From: a virus
DNA: 30,180 nt
Reading direction: 5' to 3' (one strand)
IMG/VR virus record: IMGVR_UViG_3300046455_000120
Location: 1 to 30,180 of that record
Shown: positions 6,845-14,106 of the stretch, one piece after another
How positions within the stretch are numbered: position 1 is the first letter of the stretch
Layout of the letters: each line of letters starts with the position of its first letter
Notes under the pieces: model-generated
Seen by the model: the letters and a program-made list of their open reading frames with translations, nothing else
Database searches by the model: none
What the model was told of the DNA's origin: nothing
Translations under genes and position numbers: made by a program

Positions 6845-7926
6845 CACGCGCTGATCTTTACTCGGATCGGCTCAATTCCGCGCCCATCGGCATACAGATC
6901 AGCCGCAGTTTCTGTCATGTGGCCAAGTAGGGCTTTCGTGTCGACGCCACCCTGTTTCTCATAAAGTCGCTTCGCAAGGCTTCGCAGCTCGTGAAAGCTC
7001 GGGGCGTCGTCGCCTTCGATGCCGGCCAGCTTCCGCGCGTCGGCGAATGCGTTGGTGATCGCGTCGAGCTTGATCGGTTGACCGCTCCTGGCTCCGCCCT
7101 TGTTGCGCACGTGATGGATCAGATATTTGCTGACGACGCCGGTCGACTTGCACCGCGCGATAACATCGGCGAGCGACATGCCGAGTGCATCGAGCCGGAT
7201 CGATGTCGGGATCTCTATGTAGACCTTCGTCTTCTGGCGAAAGACCGTTGCGAGACCATCTTTCACAGAGTTGCGCTCCCAGAGCCGGCAGGTTGACCGG
7301 TCCTGTCCCGAGACAAGCGCGAGTAGCATCGCATTCTGAAGCCAATCGGCGACTTGCGGCGCCTTCTCATAGATCAGGTTAAATTCCTCGATGCCGCGAA
7401 GGCGTCGGCGTTTCACCGTGATTTCTTCCTGCTCTGTGTGGGCGGCCGGATTGCCTGTCATCCATCCCAGCGCGGCGCCACGCTTGCACACAGCGAGAAC
7501 CCGAGAGCGTAGATTCCGGGCCCAGGGCGCCTTACCGGCGTCGATCAACTCTTCCAGCATGTCAGCGACGTGCTTCGTTGTCAGTTCGGCGCATGGCACT
7601 GAGCCAAGGCATTTCTCTATGTGAGCATCGAAGTATCGGCGGCTCCGGATGGTGTTCTCTGCACCTTTGACCGGCATTTTTTTTAGCAGATCAGAGACCG
7701 TGTGCGCACTCTGTTGGACTCGCTCAGCGAGCGACTTCGATGGCTTGCCATTCTCAACGATCACATTGGCCGCCTGCGCCTCGTGGATGGCCTGAGCAAG
7801 CGTCATGCGGCCGAGCACGTGCGTCTTACCATCTCGTGGGTCTCGCCACGTGTAATAGCCGGGTCGCGGCTCGTGCATGTTCTCGGGCCAGTTGGCGCGC
7901 TTGCGGATACGTGGTCGGGCAGCCAT
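6844..7926 (-). CDS. int: Tyrosine recombinase, phage integrase
   Basis: 360 residues, full length for a lambda-type integrase. Residues about 1-60 (RKRANWPENM, GYYTWRDPRDGK) form a lambda-like arm-binding domain, 75-170 the core-binding domain, and 175-360 the catalytic domain. Catalytic residues visible are Arg210 (GQDRS), Lys234 (QKTKVYIEIP), His312-x-x-Arg315 (FHELR), His336 (LLGHM) and the nucleophile Tyr345 (ADLYADGRG). It starts three bases after the excisionase stop and ends at the arm-site repeats. It would integrate and excise the phage at attP/attB. All catalytic positions are intact. Confidence 0.95.
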   Translation of the reverse strand: MAARPRIRKRANWPENMHEPRPGYYTWRDPRDGKTHVLGRMTLAQAIHEAQAANVIVENGKPSKSLAERVQQSAHTVSDLLKKMPVKGAENTIRSRRYFDAHIEKCLGSVPCAELTTKHVADMLEELIDAGKAPWARNLRSRVLAVCKRGAALGWMTGNPAAHTEQEEITVKRRRLRGIEEFNLIYEKAPQVADWLQNAMLLALVSGQDRSTCRLWERNSVKDGLATVFRQKTKVYIEIPTSIRLDALGMSLADVIARCKSTGVVSKYLIHHVRNKGGARSGQPIKLDAITNAFADARKLAGIEGDDAPSFHELRSLAKRLYEKQGGVDTKALLGHMTETAADLYADGRGIEPIRVKISA

Positions 7927-7929
7927 GAT

Positions 7930-8127
7930 TTATTGTGGAATTCGTTGGGCCAATGGCGCGCGCACGGCGCGGTCCTGAAACGTTGCGTTCTGCTCGACAT
8001 AATACGACCGGCCGACCTTGACCGGCGCGGGATAGATCTTGCCGGCGTTGATCCAAAGGCGTGCGGTGCGGATTGCGGGCGGCGGATCGAAATTCCGGCT
8101 GAGCCACAGGTCAAGGCGGATTTTCAT
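7930..8127 (-). CDS. xis: Excisionase-like protein
   Basis: 65 residues, basic. The segment TARLWINAGKIYPAPVKVGRSYYV matches the winged-helix pattern of lambda-like excisionases (recognition helix, then the wing PPVKxGRxYxV). It sits immediately upstream of the integrase with a 3-base gap, the classic xis-int order. It should bind attP DNA, bend it and direct the integrase toward excision. Its ATG overlaps the stop of the alternative frame above the methyltransferase (ATGA). Confidence 0.8.
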   Translation of the reverse strand: MKIRLDLWLSRNFDPPPAIRTARLWINAGKIYPAPVKVGRSYYVEQNATFQDRAVRAPLAQRIPQ

Positions 8128-8954
8128 GCTGCCTCACTTTCTCTTGAGTATGGTGAATGCTGCCGCAGCCACTCGCGGAACTTGTCCATTGCCAAGGGCC
8201 TTAACTCGGTCCATCCGATGGGCCACCCCATCAACCACTCGACCCATTCCGGGTTCAACTGGCCATTCAATTCCTCGGGGGTAACCATGCCGCGCAATTT
8301 CTCGCGTGACCCCGATCCGCCCCATTTGCACATCGCTGTCCCGCCCGAGTTCGTCACGGCGGTTGGCGTCGGCCAGCGGCGTGCCGATATGGCCTCGATC
8401 AGCGTTCCTCCCTCTCGCCCTTTGCTGGGAGTAATTCGGCCGCCATGCGCCGCAAGCGTTGCTGTTGGCGTCGGCCAGTATCCAGATACGCTCTCGTAAA
8501 TGGGGAGCGCCGGTATCCGCCGCAGAAACGACTCCCCATTCCGCATCGAACCCCATCGCGGCCAAGTCTCCGAGAACTTTTCCGAGTCCCCGAGAAGTGA
8601 GCATTGGGCTGTTTTCCACATAGACGAACTCTGGTCGTACTTCGCGAATGATGCGAGCCATATGCGACCAGAGACCGCTTCTTGATCCATCGATGCCGAT
8701 CCCTGCGCCGGCTGCACTGATGTCCTGGCATGGAAACCCACCAGAAACGATGTCAACAAGGCCACGCCATGCTGTTCCGTCAAAACTCGTGACGTCAGAC
8801 CAAATCGGGAATGGTCGCAAGGCTCGATCGTTTTGTCGTTGCGCCAGAACTTGTGCGGCGTAGGCATCACATTCAACTGCGCAGACGGTGCGCCATCCAA
8901 GCAGGTGTCCGCCGAGTATTCCGCCACCAGCGCCTGCGAAAAGAGCCAGCTCAT
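8124..8954 (-). CDS. Alternative-frame ORF over the methyltransferase gene (candidate overprinted gene)
   Basis: 276 residues on the same strand, shifted against the methyltransferase frame along its whole length. Its ATG follows the upstream stop directly (TGAATG) with GGAGGG eight bases upstream, a better spacing than the TTG of the methyltransferase. Its stop overlaps the excisionase start (ATGA). The protein is Trp/Ser-rich: QLNVMPTPHKFWRNDKT, SMWKTAQCSLLGDS, two WPTPTA motifs and LNPEWVEWLMGWPIGWT. From memory, proteins with these motifs are annotated in phage genomes as hypothetical or methylase-related. It may be a real second product or a by-product of a conserved, GC-rich frame; sequence alone cannot settle it. 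Confidence 0.4.
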   Translation of the reverse strand: MSWLFSQALVAEYSADTCLDGAPSAQLNVMPTPHKFWRNDKTIEPCDHSRFGLTSRVLTEQHGVALLTSFLVGFHARTSVQPAQGSASMDQEAVSGRIWLASFAKYDQSSSMWKTAQCSLLGDSEKFSETWPRWGSMRNGESFLRRIPALPIYESVSGYWPTPTATLAAHGGRITPSKGREGGTLIEAISARRWPTPTAVTNSGGTAMCKWGGSGSREKLRGMVTPEELNGQLNPEWVEWLMGWPIGWTELRPLAMDKFREWLRQHSPYSRESEAA

Positions 8955-8958
8955 TCAA
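8134..8958 (-). CDS. DNA (cytosine-5) methyltransferase
   Basis: 274 residues. Motif I LFAGAGGG (6-13), motif IV GGFPCQDIS with catalytic Cys77, motif VI VENSP (114-118), motif VIII RERIWILA and the C-terminal LGNGQVP (motif X region) are all present in order. The target recognition part (about 165-225) is short, as in other phage enzymes. The start must be the TTG at 8958: it lies right before motif I and overlaps the upstream stop (TTGA). The SD GGAGGG is only four bases away. It would methylate phage (and host) DNA, probably to escape restriction. The same DNA carries a second open frame, listed separately. Confidence 0.9.
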   Translation of the reverse strand: MNELALFAGAGGGILGGHLLGWRTVCAVECDAYAAQVLAQRQNDRALRPFPIWSDVTSFDGTAWRGLVDIVSGGFPCQDISAAGAGIGIDGSRSGLWSHMARIIREVRPEFVYVENSPMLTSRGLGKVLGDLAAMGFDAEWGVVSAADTGAPHLRERIWILADANSNACGAWRPNYSQQRARGRNADRGHIGTPLADANRRDELGRDSDVQMGRIGVTREIARHGYPRGIEWPVEPGMGRVVDGVAHRMDRVKALGNGQVPRVAAAAFTILKRK

Positions 8959-9317
8959 GCGACCCTCCGCAACGTCATCGCCAGATCCGCGCGCCGGTAC
9001 ATCTCCGCGAAGTATCCGGTGAGCTCACCTGTCATCACCGCATAAGTCCGCGGCTGCGCGACCGTCGCCGGATCGACCTTCGGCTTAGGCTCTGGCAGCT
9101 TCCGCAAGTGCTCGGTGCCGGCGAGGATGAAGGAGACGTTCTTGCGCGGCTTGATGATCGCGAGCGTGCCCTGGCTGACCATCTGGAGCAGCACCGCCTT
9201 GACCGGCGCGGCATGCGTGCGGAGTCGCTTGGCGAGGATATGCGGCGGGTAGATGGCTCCGGGCCTCATCAGCGAGAGCAGGAGTTCGGGCGTCGGTGCT
9301 TGTGTGGAGTAGGGCAT
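8955..9317 (-). CDS. Winged-helix-like small protein, paralogue of 20883-21230
   Basis: 120 residues. The N-terminal 60 residues (ELLLSLMRPGAIYPPHILAKRL, then APVKAVLLQMVSQGTLAI) have the spacing of a winged-helix DNA-binding fold: a helix, a recognition helix and a short strand pair. The C-terminus reads TGELTGYFAEMYRRADLAMTLRR. The protein at 20883-21230 shares the same arrangement, including the final (G)xLTGY...LAMxxRR. It is tightly packed between the XRE regulator (stop at 9318, next base) and the methyltransferase. A regulatory DNA-binding role is inferred, not shown. Confidence 0.65.
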   Translation of the reverse strand: MPYSTQAPTPELLLSLMRPGAIYPPHILAKRLRTHAAPVKAVLLQMVSQGTLAIIKPRKNVSFILAGTEHLRKLPEPKPKVDPATVAQPRTYAVMTGELTGYFAEMYRRADLAMTLRRVA

Positions 9318-9533
9318 TTAGATCTCCTGCAAGCCGAGTAGGTAGTCGGCCGATACACCGAGAACCTTCGTCAGCTTCACGAGATTCTCGAAGTTGGGAA
9401 GCGTCTTGCCCTGCTGATACAGGCAGATGACGCTGGCTTTCACGTCCATCGCGTTCGCCAGCCTGGACTGCGTGAGGCCAATGGCTGATTGCGCGCGAAG
9501 CAGGCGGATAGCGAATGAGTCGTCAGTCGGCAT
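9318..9533 (-). CDS. XRE/Cro-family helix-turn-helix regulator
   Basis: 71 residues when started at the ATG at 9533, which has GGAG about seven bases upstream and overlaps the preceding gene by 11 bases; an upstream start at 9581 would add 16 residues inside that gene. The HTH is clear: IGLTQSRLANAMDVKASVICLYQQGKTLPNFENLVKLTKVLGVSADYLL in the usual order. It would bind DNA as a dimer. It lies in the PL operon, away from the CI/Cro switch, so it is a second regulator, perhaps of excision or recombination genes. Confidence 0.8.
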   Translation of the reverse strand: MPTDDSFAIRLLRAQSAIGLTQSRLANAMDVKASVICLYQQGKTLPNFENLVKLTKVLGVSADYLLGLQEI

Positions 9534-9954
9534 GGTCGGCTCCGCTTGCTGGTTGCGCCGTGATCTTGAATCCTTTGCCAAGCGATCCGCCTTCCTGCGC
9601 GACGAAGCGAATGTCTTTCATGCCGCACTCAGATAGCATCACATCATCGGCGCCACTTGCACCGATACGGAAACGCAGCATGTACCCGGCGTATTTTCTA
9701 TCCCATGCCAGATTGCGCATGAACGGAAAGCGCAGCTCGGTGAGGCCGTCGTGTTCCATCGGAAGCTCGCCGGGTGTCGGCTGCGGTTTGCGATAGAGCA
9801 TCCCGCGCAGAGCGCTGTCGTACATGTCGAGCCAGGAACCGGGCCCGACCATGTAGAGGCCAATCGATAATGCCGGGACGCGATCCTTGCCGTGCTTTTC
9901 GCTGACGTTCGTCACGGAAACGATTTTCGCGAGGTGGTTGCTTACGGTGAACAT
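9523..9954 (-). CDS. Conserved phage protein of unknown function in the recombination cluster
   Basis: 143 residues. It begins MFTVSNHLAKIVSVTNVSEKHGKDRVPA and looks mainly beta-rich (LRFPFMRNLAWDRKYAGYMLRF). AGGAG lies eleven bases before the ATG. No catalytic motif is visible. I recall similar proteins next to phage recombinase genes, but give no function. It is co-transcribed with NinB upstream and the XRE gene downstream, with an 11-base overlap to the latter. Confidence 0.65.
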   Translation of the reverse strand: MFTVSNHLAKIVSVTNVSEKHGKDRVPALSIGLYMVGPGSWLDMYDSALRGMLYRKPQPTPGELPMEHDGLTELRFPFMRNLAWDRKYAGYMLRFRIGASGADDVMLSECGMKDIRFVAQEGGSLGKGFKITAQPASGADHAD

Positions 9955-9972
9955 TTCAGGGGGTTCTCCTGT

Positions 9973-10359
9973 TTAAATTGCCGCGAATTCGACGCCCAAC
10001 TCCTGCGCCGCGTAGGATTCGATTTGCGTCATGTACTGCGTGAACTGCTCGACATTCATCTGTGTGGTGCTGACGGTAAGCAGTCCGCTCGGGCCTTCGA
10101 CCTTCGGCGCGTATTGCTCTTTCGCCCATTCATGCCACACGTCCCGGCTGAACCACTTGCCATTCACCTCGACCTGTTCCGCGATCTCGCCCAGCAAGGC
10201 CCAATAGCGGGCGTTAGCCTCGCTGCTGCGCTTCGCCTTATGTTCGGTCACGGTGACGACGAGAGGCCGGCCAATGCGCGCCTGCTCGCCCGCGTTTTCC
10301 TTGATGAAGGCGACCATGGCTTTAGCGTGCTCGGGATCGCGAAGGATGAACGTGCGCAT
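9973..10359 (-). CDS. ninB: NinB-like recombination protein
   Basis: 128 residues. The protein has the NinB (lambda Orf) pattern: RTFILRDPEHAKAMVAFI at the N-terminus, PLVVTVTEHKAKRSSEANARYWALL in the middle (KR-S-x-AN-x-YW) and WHEWAKEQYAP further on. Family members bind single-stranded DNA and act as recombination mediators, replacing RecFOR. Its ATG overlaps the stop of the exonuclease gene (TGATG), and RecT lies one gene further upstream, so the three form one recombination module. Confidence 0.85.
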   Translation of the reverse strand: MRTFILRDPEHAKAMVAFIKENAGEQARIGRPLVVTVTEHKAKRSSEANARYWALLGEIAEQVEVNGKWFSRDVWHEWAKEQYAPKVEGPSGLLTVSTTQMNVEQFTQYMTQIESYAAQELGVEFAAI

Positions 10360-11039
10360 CAGGCGGCCTTCTTTTCCAGTTCGGCGATCATGGCTTGAAC
10401 TTCCTTTTCGAACTGGAGCAAGCCGGGCAGCAGCGTGCCGTTGATGTATGCGTCGTCGCGCTCGACGCGCTGCGTGTAGAGCCGGTATGGATCAGGCACG
10501 CGCGGATCGTAGGAGACGAACAGCCACCACTTGCGACCGGTGACCAGCATGCCGCCTTGTACCTGCTCAATGTGATCGTCCGGCATGCCATGCAGAAGCG
10601 TGTTGATGTGCACGGCTTCATCCATCGGGCACTTGGACTCATAGCCGCCGTCTGCCGCGATCAGGCCGTCAGGCGACGCGCCGATGAAGTCATAGCGCGG
10701 ATGCGTCACGAACTGGGCCGGCAGGATGATCAGGCCCGTCTCAAGCTCGGCCGCTTCCTTCGCATACGATTCGACGTCGGTTCCCCATTGCGTCGCACGG
10801 CCGCCTACTTCATGGCGCGGGATCGCTGCGAGGCGCTCGAACACGATCTCGCGCATGTATTTCTCACGCGCCGCAGTCGGCGTGCGCGGCTTCGGCTGGC
10901 CCTTCTTCGGGCCGGATTTGTACACGTCGCCCGGTTCGCCGCCGGAGAAGGCGATCGCGTCACCGAAGCGGCTCGCGGTCAGCTTGCCAGCGCGGGCCGC
11001 GCGCCATTCGTCGGTGCGCTGTTCGATGGCGTCACTCAT
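10359..11039 (-). CDS. YqaJ-type viral recombinase, 5'-3' exonuclease
   Basis: 226 residues from the ATG at 11039, which has AGGAG seven bases upstream; the longer frame from 11084 lacks this and lies inside recT. Recognisable parts are QRTDEWRAARAGKLTASRFGDA at the N-terminus, TQWGTDVESYAKEAA, the metal-binding GASPDGL and ESKCP (E-x-K), and QVQGGMLVTGRKWWLFVSYDP. This is the PD-(D/E)xK lambda-exonuclease fold. It would resect double-stranded ends so that RecT can anneal the single strands. It overlaps recT by eight bases and ninB by three. Confidence 0.9.
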   Translation of the reverse strand: MSDAIEQRTDEWRAARAGKLTASRFGDAIAFSGGEPGDVYKSGPKKGQPKPRTPTAAREKYMREIVFERLAAIPRHEVGGRATQWGTDVESYAKEAAELETGLIILPAQFVTHPRYDFIGASPDGLIAADGGYESKCPMDEAVHINTLLHGMPDDHIEQVQGGMLVTGRKWWLFVSYDPRVPDPYRLYTQRVERDDAYINGTLLPGLLQFEKEVQAMIAELEKKAA

Positions 11040-11955
11040 CGTCGGCTCCTGGCTGGCGTTGCTGATCCTGCGGAACCTCGTCAACCGGCTGCACGGTTTG
11101 CGCAGTTGCCAGAGCGCCGATACGGTTGCGCTCGTTCAGGCCGATAGCCGCGCGGTCTTCCTTCGGCAGCTTCGACCATTCCTCCTTGAACGGCTCGAAG
11201 CCAAGTTCCTTGGCTACCGTTTCGAGCGCTGCGATGATCTTTGTGTGGTGCTCGGTGCGCGCTGGTCGAGCGCTCTCTGCGGCGCGCTGAGCTACCTGCG
11301 CGGGCGTCTGTTTGGCCGGAGCGTTCTGAGCCATGTACACCTCGCCATCCTGAAGTTCATCCGGCGTATAGACGCCGAGGATGACGTCGGGCGCGTGCAG
11401 ACGGCCCCAGCGCTTCGCAGTCAGATAGGCGATCTGCTGGCGCGGATCGGATACCCAGTTCGGCGAGTTGCGAACGTCGCCGACCTGCGCCATCGAAACC
11501 TCGAGCGTGCGCGGCTCGCTCTCGCCTTTGAGAATGGCCCACACACGACACCAGTGGTCGGTGCTCTTGTCCGTTTTTCCGTTGACGCCTTTCCAGTCAT
11601 CCGACCATTGGAAGTTGAGGCGCGTCGACAGCGCCGGCGACGAGTTCAGCACAGCGATAACCAGCTGGGCCTCATAGCCGAGCGTGCCATTCACCAGGTG
11701 CGTTTTCTGCGCGACCGAGAACGGGTTCATGCCCCACTGCATGGCCTGAAGGCTGACCGCGAAGCAGTCGCCCTGACTGCCCTGCAGGTGCTTCGGAATC
11801 GTCGTCTTGCCGCTGGCCATCAGGTCAGCGATACGCATCACGCTTTGCATGGCGTCATTGCTCAATACAAGCGACGCGGAACTGAAGCCGGACTGTTGCG
11901 GGATCTCGGTGATGGGCGAGATTTCGCCGGTTTCGACGTTGGTAATTTCGTTCAC
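11032..11955 (-). CDS. recT: RecT-like single-strand annealing protein
   Basis: 307 residues from the GTG at 11955, with GGAG about six bases upstream. A longer frame from 12075 would extend into the preceding gene and reads as non-native Arg/Ser-rich sequence. The RecT core is visible: IPKHLQGSQGDCFAVSLQAMQWGMNPFSVAQ, GTLGYEAQLVIAVLNSS, WVSDPRQQIAYLTAKRWGRLHAPDVILGVY in order. The C-terminal third is Gln/Ala/Pro-rich and probably flexible. It pairs with the exonuclease downstream for phage recombination and genome circularisation or repair. Confidence 0.9.
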   Translation of the reverse strand: MNEITNVETGEISPITEIPQQSGFSSASLVLSNDAMQSVMRIADLMASGKTTIPKHLQGSQGDCFAVSLQAMQWGMNPFSVAQKTHLVNGTLGYEAQLVIAVLNSSPALSTRLNFQWSDDWKGVNGKTDKSTDHWCRVWAILKGESEPRTLEVSMAQVGDVRNSPNWVSDPRQQIAYLTAKRWGRLHAPDVILGVYTPDELQDGEVYMAQNAPAKQTPAQVAQRAAESARPARTEHHTKIIAALETVAKELGFEPFKEEWSKLPKEDRAAIGLNERNRIGALATAQTVQPVDEVPQDQQRQPGADDE

Positions 11956-11996
11956 GATTGCTCCATGCCCGAGACTCAGCCGGGCGTTAGGGGTGG

Positions 11997-13352
11997 TCAG
12001 GCTGCTTGTGCTTCGAGTTGAACTTCGGGGACGTAAGTCGCTTTCTTGAGAACCGCGATGACCTTGTTGGCCCATTCATTGGTGCCCGGCTGCGGGCCTT
12101 CGAGCGCGACGAGTTCATTGAGCAGGTCGAACATGTCGTGCGCGGCTGCCATGACGTGCGCGTCGGCGGGGCGCCAGACGCTTTCAGCGAGCAATGCACC
12201 TTCTTCGTAATACCGCGAGTCGTTGTGGCCCGTGCCTGCGCAGCCGGCGATCTTGACCGTCGTCAAAATTTCCGTGCCACGCATGAACCATTCGCCGCCG
12301 GTGATCTCCGGCGCATTGCGAGCGGCGAGGTTCTCTGCACGGTCGCGCTCGACGCGATCGCGTTCAGCCTTCGCCTCGGCTTCGGCCATTTCGCGCAATG
12401 CGGCTTCTTCACGCGCGCGTGCTTCGCGCTCAGCACGGTCAAGTTCAGCCTGGCGGCGTTGCATTTCCGCACGCTCATCGGCAAGGCGATTCTCTTCGGC
12501 TTCGATTGCGGCGCGGCGCTCTGTGTCCTCGCGGGCCTGCTGCTCACGACGCGCAGCTTCTTCAGCCTCACGGCGCGCACGCTCTTCGGCTTCGCGTGCA
12601 GCGCGTGCTTCAGCGTCTTTGCGGTCCTGTTCGGCGCGCGCAGCTGCGTCGCAGCGTTCCTGTTCCGCGCGTTCAGCAGCCAGGCGCTTCTGTTCGGCTT
12701 CGAGTGCCGCGCGCTGGCGCTCCAGTTCGGCGCGCTCCTCCGCGACGCGGCGTACCTCGGCTTCCTGCGCGAGCGCTGCGCCCTGCATGGCACGCAGTTT
12801 GTCGAGCGTCTCGCCGCGCGCTGCCTCAGCGTCGCCGGTCATTTCTGCGAAACCGTCGATCTCGATCGTCTCGTCGACCAGGGCGATAATCGCGCCTTCG
12901 ATCTCGGCGGACGATTTGCCGGCGGCGATGGATACACACGCGCGGATCTCATCGATCTTTGCGCGGATCGCCGCGATACGGCGAGCCTCGGCCTCGACCT
13001 TCGCGCGGCGCTCTGCCTCGCGTGCTTCATCCCACACATCGCGCAGACCAAGCAGGCGTTCTTCTTCCGGCGCGGTGATCGCGACCAGTCGCTTTTCCTC
13101 TGCGATGACTGCCTTCGAGAACGCCGTCGCATCCTCGCGCGCTGCCTTGCCAGCCCTCTCGATGTCGACGCGCGTCGTGCGCAGGACCATCGCTGCAGAG
13201 TGGCATTGATCGCGGCCCGCCATGTTCTTGATCTCGACGATCGACGCCGACTGCTTCACGAGCTCGGCAAGCTTGGCTTCGCGCTCCGACGTGCCCAGCG
13301 CAACCGCAGCGCGCTCGACAACAGTCAGTTCGGTGGTTTCATTCTTCTTCAT
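11997..13352 (-). CDS. Long coiled-coil protein of the recombination operon
   Basis: 451 residues. Residues about 10-100 are helical and conserved-looking (VEIKNMAGRDQCHSAAMVLR). A continuous charged coiled coil rich in Ala, Glu, Arg (about 100-355) follows. The C-terminal 95 residues form a different module ending ADAHVMAAAHDMFDLLNELVAL, similar to a small phage domain with an ARLIAAAPELL-type motif. It lies directly before recT. A scaffold or nuclease-inhibitor role is possible, as coiled-coil proteins often precede phage recombinases, but none can be assigned. A 454-codon open frame on the opposite strand is an effect of the biased codons. Confidence 0.8.
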   Translation of the reverse strand: MKKNETTELTVVERAAVALGTSEREAKLAELVKQSASIVEIKNMAGRDQCHSAAMVLRTTRVDIERAGKAAREDATAFSKAVIAEEKRLVAITAPEEERLLGLRDVWDEAREAERRAKVEAEARRIAAIRAKIDEIRACVSIAAGKSSAEIEGAIIALVDETIEIDGFAEMTGDAEAARGETLDKLRAMQGAALAQEAEVRRVAEERAELERQRAALEAEQKRLAAERAEQERCDAAARAEQDRKDAEARAAREAEERARREAEEAARREQQAREDTERRAAIEAEENRLADERAEMQRRQAELDRAEREARAREEAALREMAEAEAKAERDRVERDRAENLAARNAPEITGGEWFMRGTEILTTVKIAGCAGTGHNDSRYYEEGALLAESVWRPADAHVMAAAHDMFDLLNELVALEGPQPGTNEWANKVIAVLKKATYVPEVQLEAQAA

Positions 13353-13504
13353 ACAGCACCTTTCGAGTGAGAAACAGCGGGTTGGTCGACGCGCTCATAC
13401 AGCGACGGCGCGGCGAAGTAGAGAATCAGGAAGGCAACGAGGGTGCCGAGGATCATGGCGAGCACCGGGCGCGCGTCGAGGTATTGGGAGGCGCGGCGGA
13501 TCAT
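13349..13504 (-). CDS. Small single-span membrane protein
   Basis: 51 residues. One clear hydrophobic span (PVLAMILGTLVAFLILYFAA, residues 13-32) follows a basic N-terminus MIRRAS, then a short polar tail. It begins by ATGA overlap with the upstream gene and ends by ATGA overlap with the coiled-coil gene. Such coupling on both sides supports a real gene. Function unknown. Confidence 0.6.
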   Translation of the reverse strand: MIRRASQYLDARPVLAMILGTLVAFLILYFAAPSLYERVDQPAVSHSKGAV

Positions 13505-13887
13505 TGCGCGCCCCGCTTGTTTGCCGCACGCCCGATGTTGCCAATGGCACGCTTGACTGAGCCGAGAGCCTTCTTCGAAGCCTTACGCTCCAGCACGAAT
13601 TCATACGCCTTCAGGCAGCAGCCGCAGTTCTCGTAGAGGTATTCGCGAATCTCTGCATCGGTCATCCACACCTTGTGACCTTCGTCATCCACATCGCCAG
13701 TGAAAGCATCTTTTAGATGCGTTACGTCGTCATGGGCTCCGTACTGCATGCCGTCTTCGCCAACTCCGCATGTCCCGCGTACGCCTTTGCAATACCTCAG
13801 CACATCGCCGATAGACTTCGTGAGTTGCCTCACCTCTGCATTGAGGCGCGCATAGTCAGCGCATGCCTTGATTGCTTTGTTGCTCAT
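13501..13887 (-). CDS. Conserved phage protein with cysteine motifs, unknown function
   Basis: 128 residues from the ATG at 13887, with AAGGGGA six bases upstream; a longer frame from 14079 overlaps tiny upstream genes and reads as unlikely protein. The protein starts MSNKAIKACADYARLNAEV (helical). It has a Cys-rich segment CKGVRGTCGVG and another ENCGCC, which could bind a metal, and ends in a strongly basic tail (KKALGSVKRAIGNIGRAANKRG) that could contact nucleic acid. It is coupled by ATGA junctions to both neighbours. Confidence 0.65.
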   Translation of the reverse strand: MSNKAIKACADYARLNAEVRQLTKSIGDVLRYCKGVRGTCGVGEDGMQYGAHDDVTHLKDAFTGDVDDEGHKVWMTDAEIREYLYENCGCCLKAYEFVLERKASKKALGSVKRAIGNIGRAANKRGAQ

Positions 13888-13967
13888 GCGATTCCCCTTG
13901 CAGCGCAGTAGCCGAGAAAGACACCGAAGGCGACGACAATCGCCCAATCCATCGCGGCGGCTTTCAC
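13884..13967 (-). CDS. Tiny membrane protein
   Basis: 27 residues from GTG at 13967 (GTGA overlap with the upstream stop); MDWAIVVAFGVFLGYCAARG is essentially one membrane span. The stop overlaps the next start (ATGA). An internal ATG would give 22 residues. The chain of overlaps is the main evidence. Confidence 0.45.
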   Translation of the reverse strand: MKAAAMDWAIVVAFGVFLGYCAARGIA

Positions 13968-14092
13968 GGGCACACCACGTGCAAGTAGAACGTGAACACC
14001 ACAAGCGCCCCGACAGCAGCTGCACACACGCCTGCGCTAAAGGCCAAAGAAAGATCGGCAAATCGAAGATCCTTTTCACTGATTTGTTTCAT
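13964..14092 (-). CDS. Tiny membrane protein
   Basis: 42 residues, ATG with AGGGGA seven bases upstream. A charged N-terminus (MKQISEKDLRFADL) is followed by a hydrophobic span (AFSAGVCAAAVGALVVFTFY) and ends LHVVCP. It is coupled to the next tiny gene by a GTGA junction. Probably an inner-membrane protein; role unknown. Confidence 0.55.
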   Translation of the reverse strand: MKQISEKDLRFADLSLAFSAGVCAAAVGALVVFTFYLHVVCP

Positions 14093-14106
14093 CAGGGTTC
14101 CCCTTT

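Noticed and set aside
10726-12021. 431-codon plus-strand frame opposite recT and the exonuclease
   Set aside because: Arg/Leu/Ala-rich shadow of well-identified genes in a GC-rich region.
12006-13370. 454-codon open frame antisense to the coiled-coil gene, and another in 12223-13209
   Set aside because: The sequence is a mirror of GAG/GCG-rich coiled-coil codons (Ser/Ala/Arg or Phe/Leu/Arg repeats), with no domain and no ribosome site.
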